Assembly: GCA_963555705.1 (NCBI GenBank)
Contig: OY743177.1
Location: forward strand, 682,001-746,000
Direction of reading: 5' to 3'
DNA: 64,000 bases
Origin: Ligustrum vulgare
Lineage: Eukaryota; Streptophyta; Magnoliopsida; Lamiales; Oleaceae
Part shown: positions 10,489 to 22,317 of the stretch, piece after piece
Layout: each line of letters opens with the position of its first letter
Position numbering within the stretch: position 1 is the first letter of the stretch
Translations under genes and position numbers: made by a program
Notes under the pieces: model-generated
The model's input: only the letters and a program-made list of their open reading frames with translations
Told to the model about the DNA's origin: nothing
Databases searched by the model: none

Positions 10489-12303
10489 AATGCTTATGCG
10501 GAAAAGTCGAGCTTATGACTTTAACCAAGCGCTTTTTGGGAGGCAACCCAAATTTCTTCTCTTTTGCTTTACTTTTGATTATTTACTTTATTTCTTTACT
10601 TTGTTTTTAATTAATTGTCAAACTTTTGTAGGAAACAAATATTTTTGAAAATCCTAAGCGACATTGTATTCAACAAGTTTGGGGGTGAACTACATTCGAC
10701 GAAAGCTTAGGTCAAAATTCAACATCACAAACAAGCATCGAATCAGGGAAGTTCCACTACCTCGTTTCTTCTTTACATATTGTTTCTATTTTCACATTGA
10801 GGACAATGTGTAATTCAAGTTTGGGGGTGTTGACTTCATTTTGCATTTTTTTTCATGTTAGATAGCCTTGTCGGCTTAAGATATTGTGATGTTCGATTTT
10901 GTTCATTTTGTTGTGGATATTGACATGCTAGATAGCCTTGTCGGCTCAAAATGATTTGATGTTTGGAATTGTTGATTAATTCACGAATTATGATCAAATA
11001 TACTACTTGTGCCTGTTTTTAACTTGCTTATCTATGAGTGATCCTGAGTTCTCTTGAACACAATAGTCATAACTAATTATTGTTGAGATTTGGAATCTAT
11101 TGAAGGTTGAAAAAATTTATGAAGTAGAAAAATTAGGTTGTGAGCAAGATCTTCAATTTTTATCAACCTATCCAATTCCCTCTCAATGCTATTAATCTCT
11201 TAATCCTTTGTGAGACAAGTTTGGGGGTGGTCGAGCCGGTAAAGGAGACGGTCTAGATGTGTAGTGATTCCATGCATGCTTGATCTAAATTTGTGTGGAG
11301 TGTTGTTGATGTTAGTATAAGCTAAGTGATGACCAAATGCTAGAGATCTAAGCCCATTTTAATTATTGCATTGCCCTATCTCGTAGCCGTTTTGACTCGA
11401 GCAATTAAGCCCGTAGGAGTATCTTGAAACTTGGTGCCTTAAGTTTGAAACTTGGGAGTCATCGGCCTAAAGCTCGCTACATGGGTCAATTAGAAAGCTT
11501 AATGAGTAGGGTACACACACTTGTATAAAAAATAAAAAAAAGCACATCATCATCATTGCATTTGCTTAATAAGTCTACCTCACTTCGTAGCCTTTTTGAC
11601 TCGAGTTAGTAAGTCCGTAGGGGTATTTTGAAACCTGGTACCCTTTGATCTTAAAACAATCGGGGAGTTGCCGGCCTAAAGCTCGCTACATGGGTCAATT
11701 AGAAAGCTTAAGGGAGTGAGGAAGTCACGAGCAATCATCACATTAGTTTGTAGAAATCATGCATTTGCATTTGCATAAGGGCTTAGATTAATAGTGGGTT
11801 TGAATTGCTTGGTATAAACTTTAATGTTGAAACACTCATCTAGTGGAGAGTCACTGCATATCTAGATTGTTGAGATTTCTTGTAAGTCATAACCAAGCTT
11901 TAGTGGAAAAAGAAATGTGTGAATTGAGAGTCACCCCTAAGATTGCATTTCGGGAGAGAAAAAAAAATAATATGGGGGGGGGGGTGAATGTCACGAGGGT
12001 AAGAAATGAAATTGACCAATAAGGGTGGATAGTATTATTTTGAAATTTATCCTTCCTACAATGTTTCTTTGAACCTTAGTGATGATTAGAAGTGACTATG
12101 CACACACACACCGATCAAACATAAGATAAGCTCAATTTCTTTTTGTAGTATTATTTTTAACATAAATTGTGAATTAATCATGAAATTTTACACTCGAGAA
12201 AGAATTTACAAGTTATCTAGCATTGTTAATCATTCATTCATTTGCTTTTGTGTTAGTAGATATTTTTGCTCGAGACGAGCAAGAGTTTAAGTTTGGGGGT
12301 ATT
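10489..12303 (+). other. long non-coding internal region of RT-A
   Basis: Begins shortly after the ORF with AGCGCTTTTTGGGAGGCAAC (10530-10549). Here TTGGGAGGCAACCCAA can pair as a 5-bp stem, and the same motif follows the RT-B ORF. The polypurine motif AGTTTGGGGGT occurs four times (about 10677, 10816, 11218, 12288); the last abuts the 3' LTR and is the likely PPT. GATAGCCTTGTCGGCT is duplicated (10860, 10931). The block at 11382-11710 is duplicated and shared with RT-B. No coding capacity is seen. Confidence 0.75.
11382..11710 (+). repeat. paired 120-bp non-coding block, conserved between RT-A and RT-B
   Basis: Copies at 11382-11500 and 11586-11710 both run GTAGCC.TTTTGACTCGAG, then a variable middle with GGTRCC, then CCTAAAGCTCGCTACATGGG and TCAATTAGAAAGCTT. 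The minus strand of RT-B carries the same pair at 20539-20429 and 20366-20264. Conservation of both the duplication and the flanking order, outside any ORF, suggests an RNA-level function such as packaging or dimerisation (inference). Confidence 0.85.
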
Positions 12304-14271
12304 TGTTAAGTGCATTTTTATACACTTTTTATACCTTTAAATTATTATATTTTGGAACATCTTGAGAAAATATCTACTAATTTATGTATATTTTGTGTTT
12401 AAGTAGGTTAATATCCAAGTTGAAGCCAAAAACCACAAAAGGAGTGAAGATTCTGCTGAAATTCAAAGTTCGGGGACCATTTTGCCACTTCCGGGAAATT
12501 TTGGACAAGCCGTGCAATTAACCAAGGGACCAAATTGAAAGATCTCAAAAGTTGAAGGACAAAAGTGCAATTTGAGAAGAAAAAGGATAGTGGGACGGCT
12601 GGAAAGGAACAAAGCATGATGGACATGATGGGAAAAAGAAAAAAAGAGAGAACAAAGCATGATGGGAGAGGGGGAAGTGAGCGGAACGAGGTGCGCTGTT
12701 GAGGGATACATATACACACAAACAGACACCGGAGAGAGAGAACTGCAGGGAGGAACCGGGGGTGCTAGAGGGCTGGTGACAGAAGCCCAATATTGCTGGT
12801 GACAGGAGCAATAACTGTCATTTCCTGAGGCTGCTACTACTGCTGAGATAGATAGGGAAAGAAGAGGGGAAGATTGCTGGTGACAGCATCAGTGTGAACC
12901 AGAATAGACATAGATAGGAGAAAAGAAAAAACCAGACAAGGGAGAACCGGGTGATTCATGCTGGTGACAGTAGCTTGAACCTTGGTTTACTGCCTTGCTG
13001 TATTTGTTCAAGTTTTACTGATTCAGTTGATTGCGGATTTTATTTTACTGCTAAAGGCTGCAGTAGGATTTGTTACTGCTGCAGTTGTTAGGATGCTATA
13101 AGCTATTTCTAATCTGTTGGTGCGAATTAACTGCTGTTGCTAATACTGCTGAATTGCTGCTGCGGAATGTTAAGGAAATCTGCTGGAAGTAGTGCTGATT
13201 GCTGGAACAGCCTGCTGATCTGATTTTGCTGCTGAGACTGCCTGCTGCTGCTGGTGAAGTTCTGAGTTGCTGCTACTGTTGCTGGGAAGCTGCTGAAAGC
13301 TGGAAGGTTTCTTGCTGTTGCTACCAAGCTGAGGCTGCTGCCAACTGCTACTGCTGTTAATTGCTGAGAAGAAGGTTGCTGAAGCTGTTGCCTGTGTGCT
13401 GATCCGGAACTGATTTTCTGGTTCTTGCTGCTGATACTGAATTGCTGCTAGGGAGCTGAACAAAAGGACTGCTGAAGCTAGCTGCTGTACTGATGCAGAG
13501 ATAAAGCAGCCATAACCATAAGAAGCAGCTGGCTGGTGACTTCAAGTCTGGAAATGCTGGTTCATGCTGCCAGTGCTGAAGGATGCTGGTTTCTGATGAC
13601 AAAACACTGCTGCTGGTGGCCGGAGTGATACACTGTAAGAGGATGGACGGGCTAGAAAGGCAGGGACTGAAATGCAATTGCTTGATAGTTGGAGGACCTT
13701 GATGCAAATTTCAACAATCATCAAACTCCGGGTTTTAATTTTAATGCTTATTGTTATTTTTATTTTCGAACGCATGTTTAGCTAAAATTTGCATGTTGGG
13801 ATGATTGATTGAGTTTAAATTGCACTTAGTTATTTTTAAAGTTATTTACGTATTTTGCGCTATTTAATTTCATGCATTTTTATTATTGTCATTTAATTTT
13901 AAGCACTTTAATTTACGTCATTTAATTTTGCACATTTAAATTTTAATGTCATGCATTTATTTTAAGTAGTTAGTTTTATTTACAAAACTTGAAAATTAAT
14001 TAAGTGTCGTTTAAATGAAATCATGAATCCCAACTATTTTAATTTATCATTTTCTGCATTATCGTTAGATTTTAGAATTTACTCATTTAAATTTCAAATT
14101 CAAAACAAAACTTCAAAAACTTTATTTTGTGACTTCGTTGTTAAAATTAAATTAACTCACATGTGTAATCGATGTATACATTCCTCGTGGGATCGACAAT
14201 CCGGACTTTTCTAGTCCACTTTACTACTTGAACGCGACCCGTGCGCTTGCGGTACACGATTTTAGCGAACA
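12304..14271 (+). repeat. 3' LTR of RT-A
   Basis: Same sequence as 7570-9537 by eye. Preceded by the PPT (TTTGGGGGTAT at about 12292-12302) and followed by the target duplication ATCTA. Confidence 0.95.
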
Positions 14272-15357
14272 ATCTACATGAGGAATTAGTGGCCACCATT
14301 TTTCAAAATACCCTTTGACTCATTTGTAAGTTAAAAAGAAAAAGTGAAAATGGTTTATTATTGACAAAGTCTAAAATATCCTTACACTTATTAAAAAACA
14401 CTATCCTTTGAGTCTGGCGAAAAGCAAAGTGGACTCCACCATTTTCGCCTTCAGTCCGTCCAAGAGAAGAAGAAGACTCCGAGTTGTTCAAGAAGAAGAT
14501 CTATTCATCATAATCTTCAAATATTAGACAAGGTTAGATTACTTTTTTAGCTTTGATTCCTAGATTTATAGTTTGAAGTTTGAAAATTTTCTTATGTAAA
14601 TCAAGTTCGGTATATGTTGTTGAACATTTATTGACGGAGCCCGCCGAAAATGGCGAGCTTCGTCGTGGTCTTCACAACTTTGGTCCGACCGGACCAAAGT
14701 AGTCCGACTGGATCATATCTCTTTGGTCGGATGGACCAAAGTTCGGCCGGACCAAAACGTTTTGGTCCGGCCAGTCCAAAACATTTTGGTCCGGCCGGAC
14801 CACTTTGGCCCAGCCGGATTGTTTTGGAGGCCGAACCAACCAATCTGTTTGGTGAACCAATTAAATTCGAATAAAATTCATTTTGTTTAATTAATATAGA
14901 TAATAATAAAAAAAATATTATCGAAATTATTTTTGTAATAAATGATAAATAATGTTAAGAATTAAAAAATTATTTAGAATTTTATAATTTATTTATAATG
15001 TAAAAAAGGTAAATATTTTCATTACTAATGATAATAAATATAATTAGAATTAATAAACGTGAATTATGATTTCATAATTGTAACAAAAATTTAAGAATTT
15101 CAAAATGTTGGAAAATATAATTATAATTTCATAATTTGTTAATAAAAATGAATTAATAATTTCATAATAATTAGAAATAAGATATGTAATTATAATTTCA
15201 TAATAAAAAATGATAATATAAAGTTTTTCTTTTAATGTTTAATTTTCTTACTTGTTCATTTACGTGCAGTAGTCTACAATGTAAAATGGTTAAATTTATT
15301 GATATTGCGGCATACTTTTTTGAACTATGATTTTAACATTTGAAATTATTGCAGGAT
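14272..15357. other. leader and AT-rich region upstream of the DUF1985 pseudogene
   Basis: 14273-14540 has low GC and a possible leader exon ending AGACAAG|GTTAGATT near 14534. 14683-14830 is a palindromic repeat cluster, listed separately. 14880-15340 is extremely AT-rich with ATAATTATAATTTCATAA-type short repeats, as expected of an intron or a transposon interior. No ORF of note. Confidence 0.5.
14683..14830. repeat. cluster of GGTCCGGCCGGACC-type palindromes
   Basis: About six degenerate copies of TTTTGGTCCGGCCGGACC sit within 150 bp. The core GGTCCGGCCGGACC is self-complementary, and neighbours are variants (GTCCGACCGGACC, GTCCGACTGGATC, GGTCGGATGGACC). It is a GC-rich island in a very AT-rich region. 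Apparent reading frames on both strands are by-products of the palindromes. Confidence 0.85.
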
Positions 15358-18300
15358 GGAGTATGCTGTAGATCTTAAACTGAGAGAGCGTCCACCTAAG
15401 TTTCCTACTACAGGAACTTAAATTGCTTTACTACAGTTCTAAAAAGCCTTGATGAGCATCATCAAGATATATTGAAGCGATCTTTCCTATGACGATTCAA
15501 AGAATTGACCACGATGCAATTTTTACGACAGATTATAGATTCTATGGTACTTCGACTTCTGAAGCCAGTAGATGGCGATGTGTTTAGTTTTTGCTTCGGG
15601 GATGGCAAGATAGTCACATTCTTGACTTTTGAGTTTTCCCTCATCGCGAGATTAAAGTGTGATGGCCAAAGAGACCCAAAGCTCGGGAAACGCTCAAAAT
15701 CCAAGCTTCATCTCAAATACTTCGAAGGACAAAGGACCATTATAAGGGGGGGAGCTCGGGAAAACTTTACTGACTTGTCCCGATATGTTGGACAAATTGA
15801 AATTAAGCATGGTCTATATTCTCGAGAGCTTTGTGAAGGGCAAGCAAGCAAAGAATGATATCGACTTATATGCTTTGGAAGTTGTTGATGATATTGAAGC
15901 CTTCAACAACTTTCCATGGGGGTCTATAATTTATGTCGATACCGTTAACATATTTATGAAAAAGCATTCGATGCCCAGTGACGAGAAGGCCTCGCGGAAG
16001 TATGATGCGTACGGCTTCCCTTTTGCTCTACAGGTAATAATTTTAAACTTTTCATTTTGAATTAATTTATTATATTTTTCATCGTCATAATAATTGTAAG
16101 TTTCGCAGGTATGGGCGTACGAGGTTATTCCCGCCTTAGGTGACATGTGGGCAGTTAGGACGAGGACGCAATTTCCTCGGATGCTAAATTGGAGAGCAGC
16201 GGAGGCACCAAGCGCTAAGGATCTTTTGGCTATCCTCTATGATCCTCAGATGAGCATTTAGAAATTATTACTAATGTAATATAATACTTGACACATGATT
16301 TATAAATTGTTCGAATGCTAATATATTAGCTCGAAGTCCTTCATGAGTTGACGACTTTGACCGAAGAGGAGGAGCAGGACTACATGTGTGGACTGGTATG
16401 TAATGTAATTTTAGATTGTTATTTATCTTTTGGGTTAAATAATTAATTTTCATTTTTGTTTATTTATCTAGGATTATCGCAGTCCAGTACGAGACATGTC
16501 CCCGTCGCTCATGAGATCTCATTCACCGGGGACATCTCGTGAACCTTTACGCTCCCCCATTCACCCGGTATGTTCATGGATTCAGTTTTTAATAAGTTAT
16601 AATATTTTACTAGGGGTTAGTTTATTTCCTATTATATTTGTTGGAGTTTATAATTTGAATTTGATATGTTTATGAGTTGAGAATTATTTTTGGAGTAGTT
16701 GGTGATATAGGAGTATTATTGAGTTGTGGTTGATGTTTTAAATTGTCGTGGTTGAGTGCTTGAATGTTTTTGGTTTATTATCACATTTTGATGTCCCTTT
16801 ATAGGGTGGCTAAGTCCAATTTTAAGGGAAGACTCTGTCGATAATTTTGTAGGATCTTAAATAAACAACATTTGACATTTAATTTCCACTTTTGTTTTAT
16901 CTAGGATCACCTCAGTCTAGTACTAGACATGTCCCTGCATCTCATGAGATCTCATTCACCGATGACATCTCGTGGATCTTTATGCTCCCCCACTCCCACG
17001 GTATGTTCATGGATTCAGTTTTCAATAAGCTATAATATTTTACTAGGGGTTAGTTTATTTCCTATTATATTTCTTGGAGTTTATAATTTGAATTTAATAT
17101 TTTATGAGTTGAGAATTATTTTTGGAGTAGTTGGTGATATGGGAGTATTATTGAGTTGTGGTTGATGTGTTGAATTGTCGTGGTTGAGTGCTTGAATGTT
17201 TTTGGTTTATTATGACATTTTGATGTCCTTTTATAGGGTGGCTAAGTCCAATTTTAAGAGAAGACTCTGTCGAAAATTTTGTAGAATCTTAAATAAACAA
17301 TATTTGACATTTAATTTCCACTTTTGTTTTATCTAGGGTCACCGAAGTCCAGTACGAGACATGTCCCTGTTGCTCATGAGATCTCATTCACTGGGGACAT
17401 CTCGCGGACCTTTACGCACACCCACTCCCTCGGTATGTTCATGGATTCAGTTTTCAATAAGCTATAATATTTTAATGATCACATTTACATGTTATAATAT
17501 TTGAGTTAAATAATCAATTTTCATTTTTGTTTTCAGCGCCCAGTACCTCACATTGATGATTTGTTTGAGCGTCTGGTGGGGGTCATTCTTGATGAGATGT
17601 ATGCCCTTTGGGATGACCTCGGAGGTAAGGTCGACGCCCTTGAAGTGAAGGTTGACATCCTCAGAGGTAAGGTCGACGTCCTTAGGGATGAGTTCCGAGG
17701 TGGACACGGAGTATCAAATATGATGCCAGAGCATGATGAGCTGGATGATATGATAGCTTGGATGACAGAGCAAGGTTTTGCAGGGTACCGGCTTAGGTGG
17801 CTGGGGATGTAACTGAGGGGGTACCGGTGGCGGAGGAGGTGTCTCGGGCGGCAGAGGAGGAGATGCCTCGGGCAGAGGAGGAGGTGCCTCGGGCGACGGA
17901 GGAGATCCCTCGGGGGGCGGAGGAGAAGGTGCCTCGGGTGTCTGAGGATGTGACTAATCTGCATGTGTTGACGGAGATATCAACGGGGGTGGTAGAGGAG
18001 GTATCTCAAGCGGAGGAGGAGGTGCCGGAGGATGAGTCGATTGAGGTGCCGACGGAGATGGTCGAGAAGAGGGGACAGAAATGTATTGTCGAGGTGAAGG
18101 AGCAGATTATTAGTAAGAGGACAAGACAACCCTCACAGCATGTTTTTTCTCCCTTCACGGCCGAGGCGAAGAAGAGGACATTCGTGGACGGCACTTATGT
18201 CAACTTATTCTTCGAAGTCGATCCGGCGAAGAAAAAGGTGTTCGATATGTGGTACTATAAACTTAAGTCGAAGTAAGTTTCTTATGATTTTGTTTATTTA

Positions 18301-18378
18301 TTTCTTAACTGTTAAAATGATTGCATATGATTTTCTAACTCTTTATTCATTCAGGTTTCGCTTCGCCATTGGGAAGAC
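15358..18378 (+). pseudogene. DUF1985 / Ulp1-type (MULE-associated) gene, broken and truncated
   Basis: The DUF1985 hallmark is visible: FSFCFGDGKIVTFLTFEFSL (from about 15582) aligns with the family's wF.i.g..irFsl.EFal, and later come VDDIEAFNNFPWG and KYDAYGFPFALQ|VWAYEVIPALG across an intron (16034-16108). In-frame stops precede the core (about 15489), and the frame shifts near 15790-15850. Further exons: 16109 to about 16255, 16330-16395, three repeated exons (16472-17432), and 17537-18273 with a heptad-like VDALEVKVDILRGKVD segment and EEVPRATEE-type acidic repeats. The end, FDMWYYKLKSK|FRFAIGK, is where a Ulp1 (C48) peptidase usually follows. That domain is absent because LTR sequence starts at about 18379. 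Such genes travel in Mutator-like elements; no TIR was identified. Confidence 0.7.
16472..17432 (+). repeat. tandem triplication of a 96-bp exon with its intron
   Basis: Exons 16472-16567, 16905-17000 and 17337-17432 are each exactly 96 bp, phase 0, and encode versions of SPVRDMSPSLMRSHSPGTSR. The two introns between them (about 336 bp each, from GTATGTTCATGG to TTTATCTAG) are nearly identical, and a third shorter copy of the intron start follows exon 3. The unit is about 433 bp. All splice sites are kept, so 32 residues are added per copy without a frame change. Confidence 0.9.
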
Positions 18379-19639
18379 AAGAGACGAGCCTATATTTCTA
18401 TGACCAATCCAAACATGTAGAAAAGCATTAACGAATTATGAACACTTTTAAGGATAACACGAAGCATAAGGGTATATTTCTATCCCCTATCGGACTTCGC
18501 GGTAATTAATCAAGGTCTAATAGATTCCTACTCTTTCGAACATAGAACTCTATCACAATCATCAATAATTATGCGTCCACAATCATAGATGAGAATAAAA
18601 ACGTAATTAATTGCATCAATCTCATAAATTGCATAATATAAATGTACCGTCAAAACATGGAATCAATAAATTAAAGCTTCATCACAATTCTAACAATGAA
18701 AACCTAGCATAAATACATGATTGAAACTAAATCAAAAGAAGTATGAAAAGATGTCACCCCGTTCATATTCTTGATCCCTGTTCTTCAATCTTGAATTTGG
18801 CCTTCAATTGATCCCTCGGCAGTTGGACAGCGTTTTGGCATGAATTTCACAAGTTGGGAACCCTTAATTTCGTGTCCCAAGCCATGTATTTATAGATGTT
18901 CATGAGAATTAGGTTACTTGGGAAGAAAGAATGCTGAGTTTCACGTCCAAATTAAATTCCAAAAGAGTTTCAACCGAAGAAGGAAAGTTACCTTCGCGGA
19001 AGATTTTCTTGTCCCTGCACAGCGTTTAGTATTTTGATCATATCTTTTTATTCCATTATCCGATTTAGATGATTCAAAATCCTTTAGAAAGATAACGTAA
19101 AGGTCTACAATTCTTCCTGACATAGGATTTTCCCAATTCTAACGTTTAAGACCCAGAAATTAGGTTTCAAAGTATGACTAAAAATCTGCCCGAAAATCTT
19201 GCGTGATTGGAATGAATTTATGGTAATATTCTTATCATATTTCATTCCCTTTTGACTTTTAATTGCATCCAATTGACTCCTAGAATTCTTCAAGTATCTT
19301 ATCTTGATCCGAATCAACTATTGAATATTTACAATTTGGTCATTCTTCTTTTGATTTGTATACTTTAGTCCTTGAACTCCTAATTTCTTTCAATTTGGTT
19401 CTTTCTTTGACTTTTCTTCCAATTGACCTTTTTGATTTACTTCATCAAATCTTGTTTTTCACACTTTAGCTCTTTTATCATCCAAATGACTTGTTTTTGC
19501 TTCATTTCCTTTGTTTTCTCGACTTTGGATTATTTCTGAAATACAAACAATATTAACTAAATAAATAGTAAATATTCTTAAACAAACAAATAAAATCCTA
19601 CTTTTAGAATAGAAATAAGTGTATAAAATACACTTATCA
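18379..19639 (-). repeat. truncated 3' LTR of RT-B
   Basis: Matches 25003-26264. The missing part corresponds to 24657-25002 (about 345 bp, the U5-side end). At 18379 the LTR is joined directly to the truncated DUF1985 gene, so both lost material at this junction, consistent with one deletion. Confidence 0.85.
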
Positions 19640-20263
19640 ACACCCCCAAACTAGAACTATTGTTCGTTCTCGAACAAAAATAAAAATAAAAAATAAACTA
19701 TAATAATAAAAATGCAAATTAAAAAATGTTTTTGTTTTTGTTAACTTATTTACCATGCGCTTCAAGAATCCAAATTGACGATTCACTTTAGAAAAAGAAA
19801 TATGAACAACATAAAATATTTTCATTCATCCGATGCTCAACTTCATTGTGTGTGTGTGTGAATAGCCAAAATCAACTGCAAACTTATGCAAAAATAAACT
19901 TGACAGTGTGTGACTTTTTATGCAAGAGTAAGCCCAAATCCCGTGTGGTCAACAATGATTTTCTTTTGATTTTCCTTACCCTCTCATGGATGATCACAAC
20001 CTTACTGCTTTTCTCTCATATCCCGAGGTCTTCCGTAATGATGTGGTTTCTAAACATGTATACATTGCATTTTTCCCCACAAGGCAGTTAGGAGTAGACA
20101 AGTATGCACGACAGACCAAGAATAATTAACAAAGTGTTAGGAATTTCAATCAACAAAGCTCATACCATTTTATTCCTTTTTTTTTTTTTTTTTTTTTCAT
20201 ATGGACGACTTTTTCTTTTAATGTCCTTGTCTTTTACCATCTTTGTACAATAATTTTCATACT

Positions 20264-20539
20264 TGCTTTCTATAGCGAGCTTTAGGTCAGCAACTCCCAA
20301 CTCAGTTGAGCTTAGGGTACCAGGTTCAGAGAACCCCTCAGACTTAATTACCCGAGTCATAAAGGCTTAAACAGAAAAGTTAAAGATGTTTTAACGTCTT
20401 ATGTGTAAGTCCACTCTCTGTACTTGCTTTCTAGTTGACCCATGTAGCGAGCTTTAGGTCGACAGCTCCCAACTCAGTTGAGTTTAGGGTACCAGATTCA
20501 GAGAATCCCTCAGACTTACTTGCTCGAGTCAAAAAGGCA
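20264..20539 (-). repeat. paired non-coding block in RT-B
   Basis: Two copies (20429-20539 and 20264-20366). Read on the minus strand they run TTTTTGACTCGAG, CTGGTACCCTAA, ACTCAACTGAGTTGGGAG, CCTAAAGCTCGCTACATGGG. They are the counterparts of 11382-11710 in RT-A, in the same relative place. Confidence 0.85.
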
Positions 20540-22317
20540 TTTGAAGAGTAGAATAAGACCTTCAGCATTTTTCTGTTTTTATGCTGGTTATTATGGTTTA
20601 TACCCGTTGATCGAAATCCCTTACACTAAAGATGTACAATTAAAAACTCCAAATCTTAAATCCATCAATGCATACTCATACTAACATTCCCACCCCCAAA
20701 CTGCTTCTTGAGTAGTTTGGTTCTACATTTCAGGTCGGGATCTAATTACTGAAGGTTTAGGATTTTTCAATCAATTCTATGTTCAAAGTGCACAAGTTTA
20801 CCCCACAAGTATCAAACATCTCCATACAAAAGTTTTTATTTGAAATGGCTATGTGCTCAAGTTTGATTAAAGTCTCACATGGATGAATGTTAAGAAAAAT
20901 TTAGTTCGCATGTTGCCCAATTTTCTAACTAAAGCACAAAAGTCAATTCATATCATATCATAAGCAATAAATAATCGACAAAATTTTTCAAATTTCTCAC
21001 TTTTTATGATTTTTTTCAATTTTTCAAATTTTTATGAATTTTCTACCCAAAATCGAATAATGTGTAGATGAAAGCACATGAATGGGATTCCCACCCCCAA
21101 ACTAGAATCATACACTGTCCTCAATGTATTCAAAACACATAAAGAAAATAAACACATAAATAACAAAGAGAGTTAATGTACTTCCCGGATTTGGAGAGTT
21201 GGTGTTCCTATTTTTGAAGCTTTGACTTGAATGTTTTGTTGGATGAAATGATCCTTTACTTCCTTTTCCATGTTTGGCGTGAATTGCCCCATGATGATAT
21301 GTTCCTTGCAAATAAACATTAATGGTCATTATAAGTATAATCATCACATAGGAACTAAAGAAAATCAACACAACACACGTAAACTAGGACTTAGAAAAAA
21401 AAATTGAAATTTTTGAAAAGTGGTCGACCACTGATTTTCAACCCTTGACATTGCCTCGAAAAAGTGAAAATTTCCCGAGACATGTCCCAGGCATATGAAA
21501 GAACATAACTTGGTCTACAACATATCAAAAAGTCAGCAAATTTGGAGTTCATTTGGGTCATGAAAGGATGTGACAAAGTAGGTGACATGAAGCTGGAATT
21601 GGTGCTGTGATACCTTGCAATGAGGTGCATTGAAGTGCAAAGATGTTCATGTTGAGTTTCATGCCTTAAAAGAGTATAAATAGTGATTGAATGATACACA
21701 AATGATGTATAACGTGTTATGAAGGTGATCATCCAAAAAGAATTGCGAAAACTCAACAAAACATTCATTGTAGCATTTTATCGAGCACCTAGCATGCATA
21801 TGAAGAAATCAAGAAATTCATAAAACTTGAGATTTGAATTAAGCCAAAAATTTTCACCTAATAAACACAATTCAATACTCCAAGTTCTAGCCTAAACTCA
21901 TCACCATTTATCCACAATTTCAAATTTCGCAAAAAGATATGAAGAACACTAATATTAAGCAAAGTCTTGTAAAAATGTGGAAAAATCCAATATGTCTACA
22001 TGTCCTAAACTAGGTTCTCATGTTGAAAAATTGTGATGATAAACAACAAAAAAAATTAAAATGCAATTAAAGCTAAAAATGTTAAAACATGCAAAATGGA
22101 ATACTAGAATTACTTAAAACACATAACAACTCAATGCATGCATTCTAAACATACTAGTGATCCTAAAATGCAAGGTCAAGCATCTAAACAACTAGAAAGT
22201 AATAAAAGCAATCAAAAGCAATAAACAAAACAAATAAAGAAAAGAGTTTGAGAAATTGGGTTGCCTCCCAATAAGCGCTTCATTTATAGTCTAGAGCTAG
22301 ACTTTATGGAAATTAAT

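Larger units (their letters stand above)
7570..14271 (+). mobile_element. RT-A, complete non-autonomous LTR retrotransposon (Ty3 type, tRNA-Asp primed)
   Basis: Two direct LTRs, 7570-9537 and 12304-14271 (1968 bp each, offset 4734), start TGTTAAG and end CA. They are flanked by a perfect 5-bp duplication, ATCTA (7565-7569 and 14272-14276). No difference between the LTRs was noticed by eye, which implies a very recent insertion. The internal 2766 bp has a PBS, one 255-codon ORF and a long non-coding tail, but no protease, integrase, reverse transcriptase or RNase H. PBS, LTR design and size resemble LARD-type derivatives of the Tat/Athila group. Movement must depend on proteins from another element. 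Confidence 0.93.

Noticed and set aside
14628..14874. Overlapping 60-75 codon frames on both strands
   Set aside because: They arise from the self-complementary GGTCCGGCCGGACC units, which are open in many frames.
16472..17432. CRISPR-like spaced repeats
   Set aside because: The regular unit is an exon plus intron with splice sites in a plant gene; units are near-identical throughout, without variable spacers.
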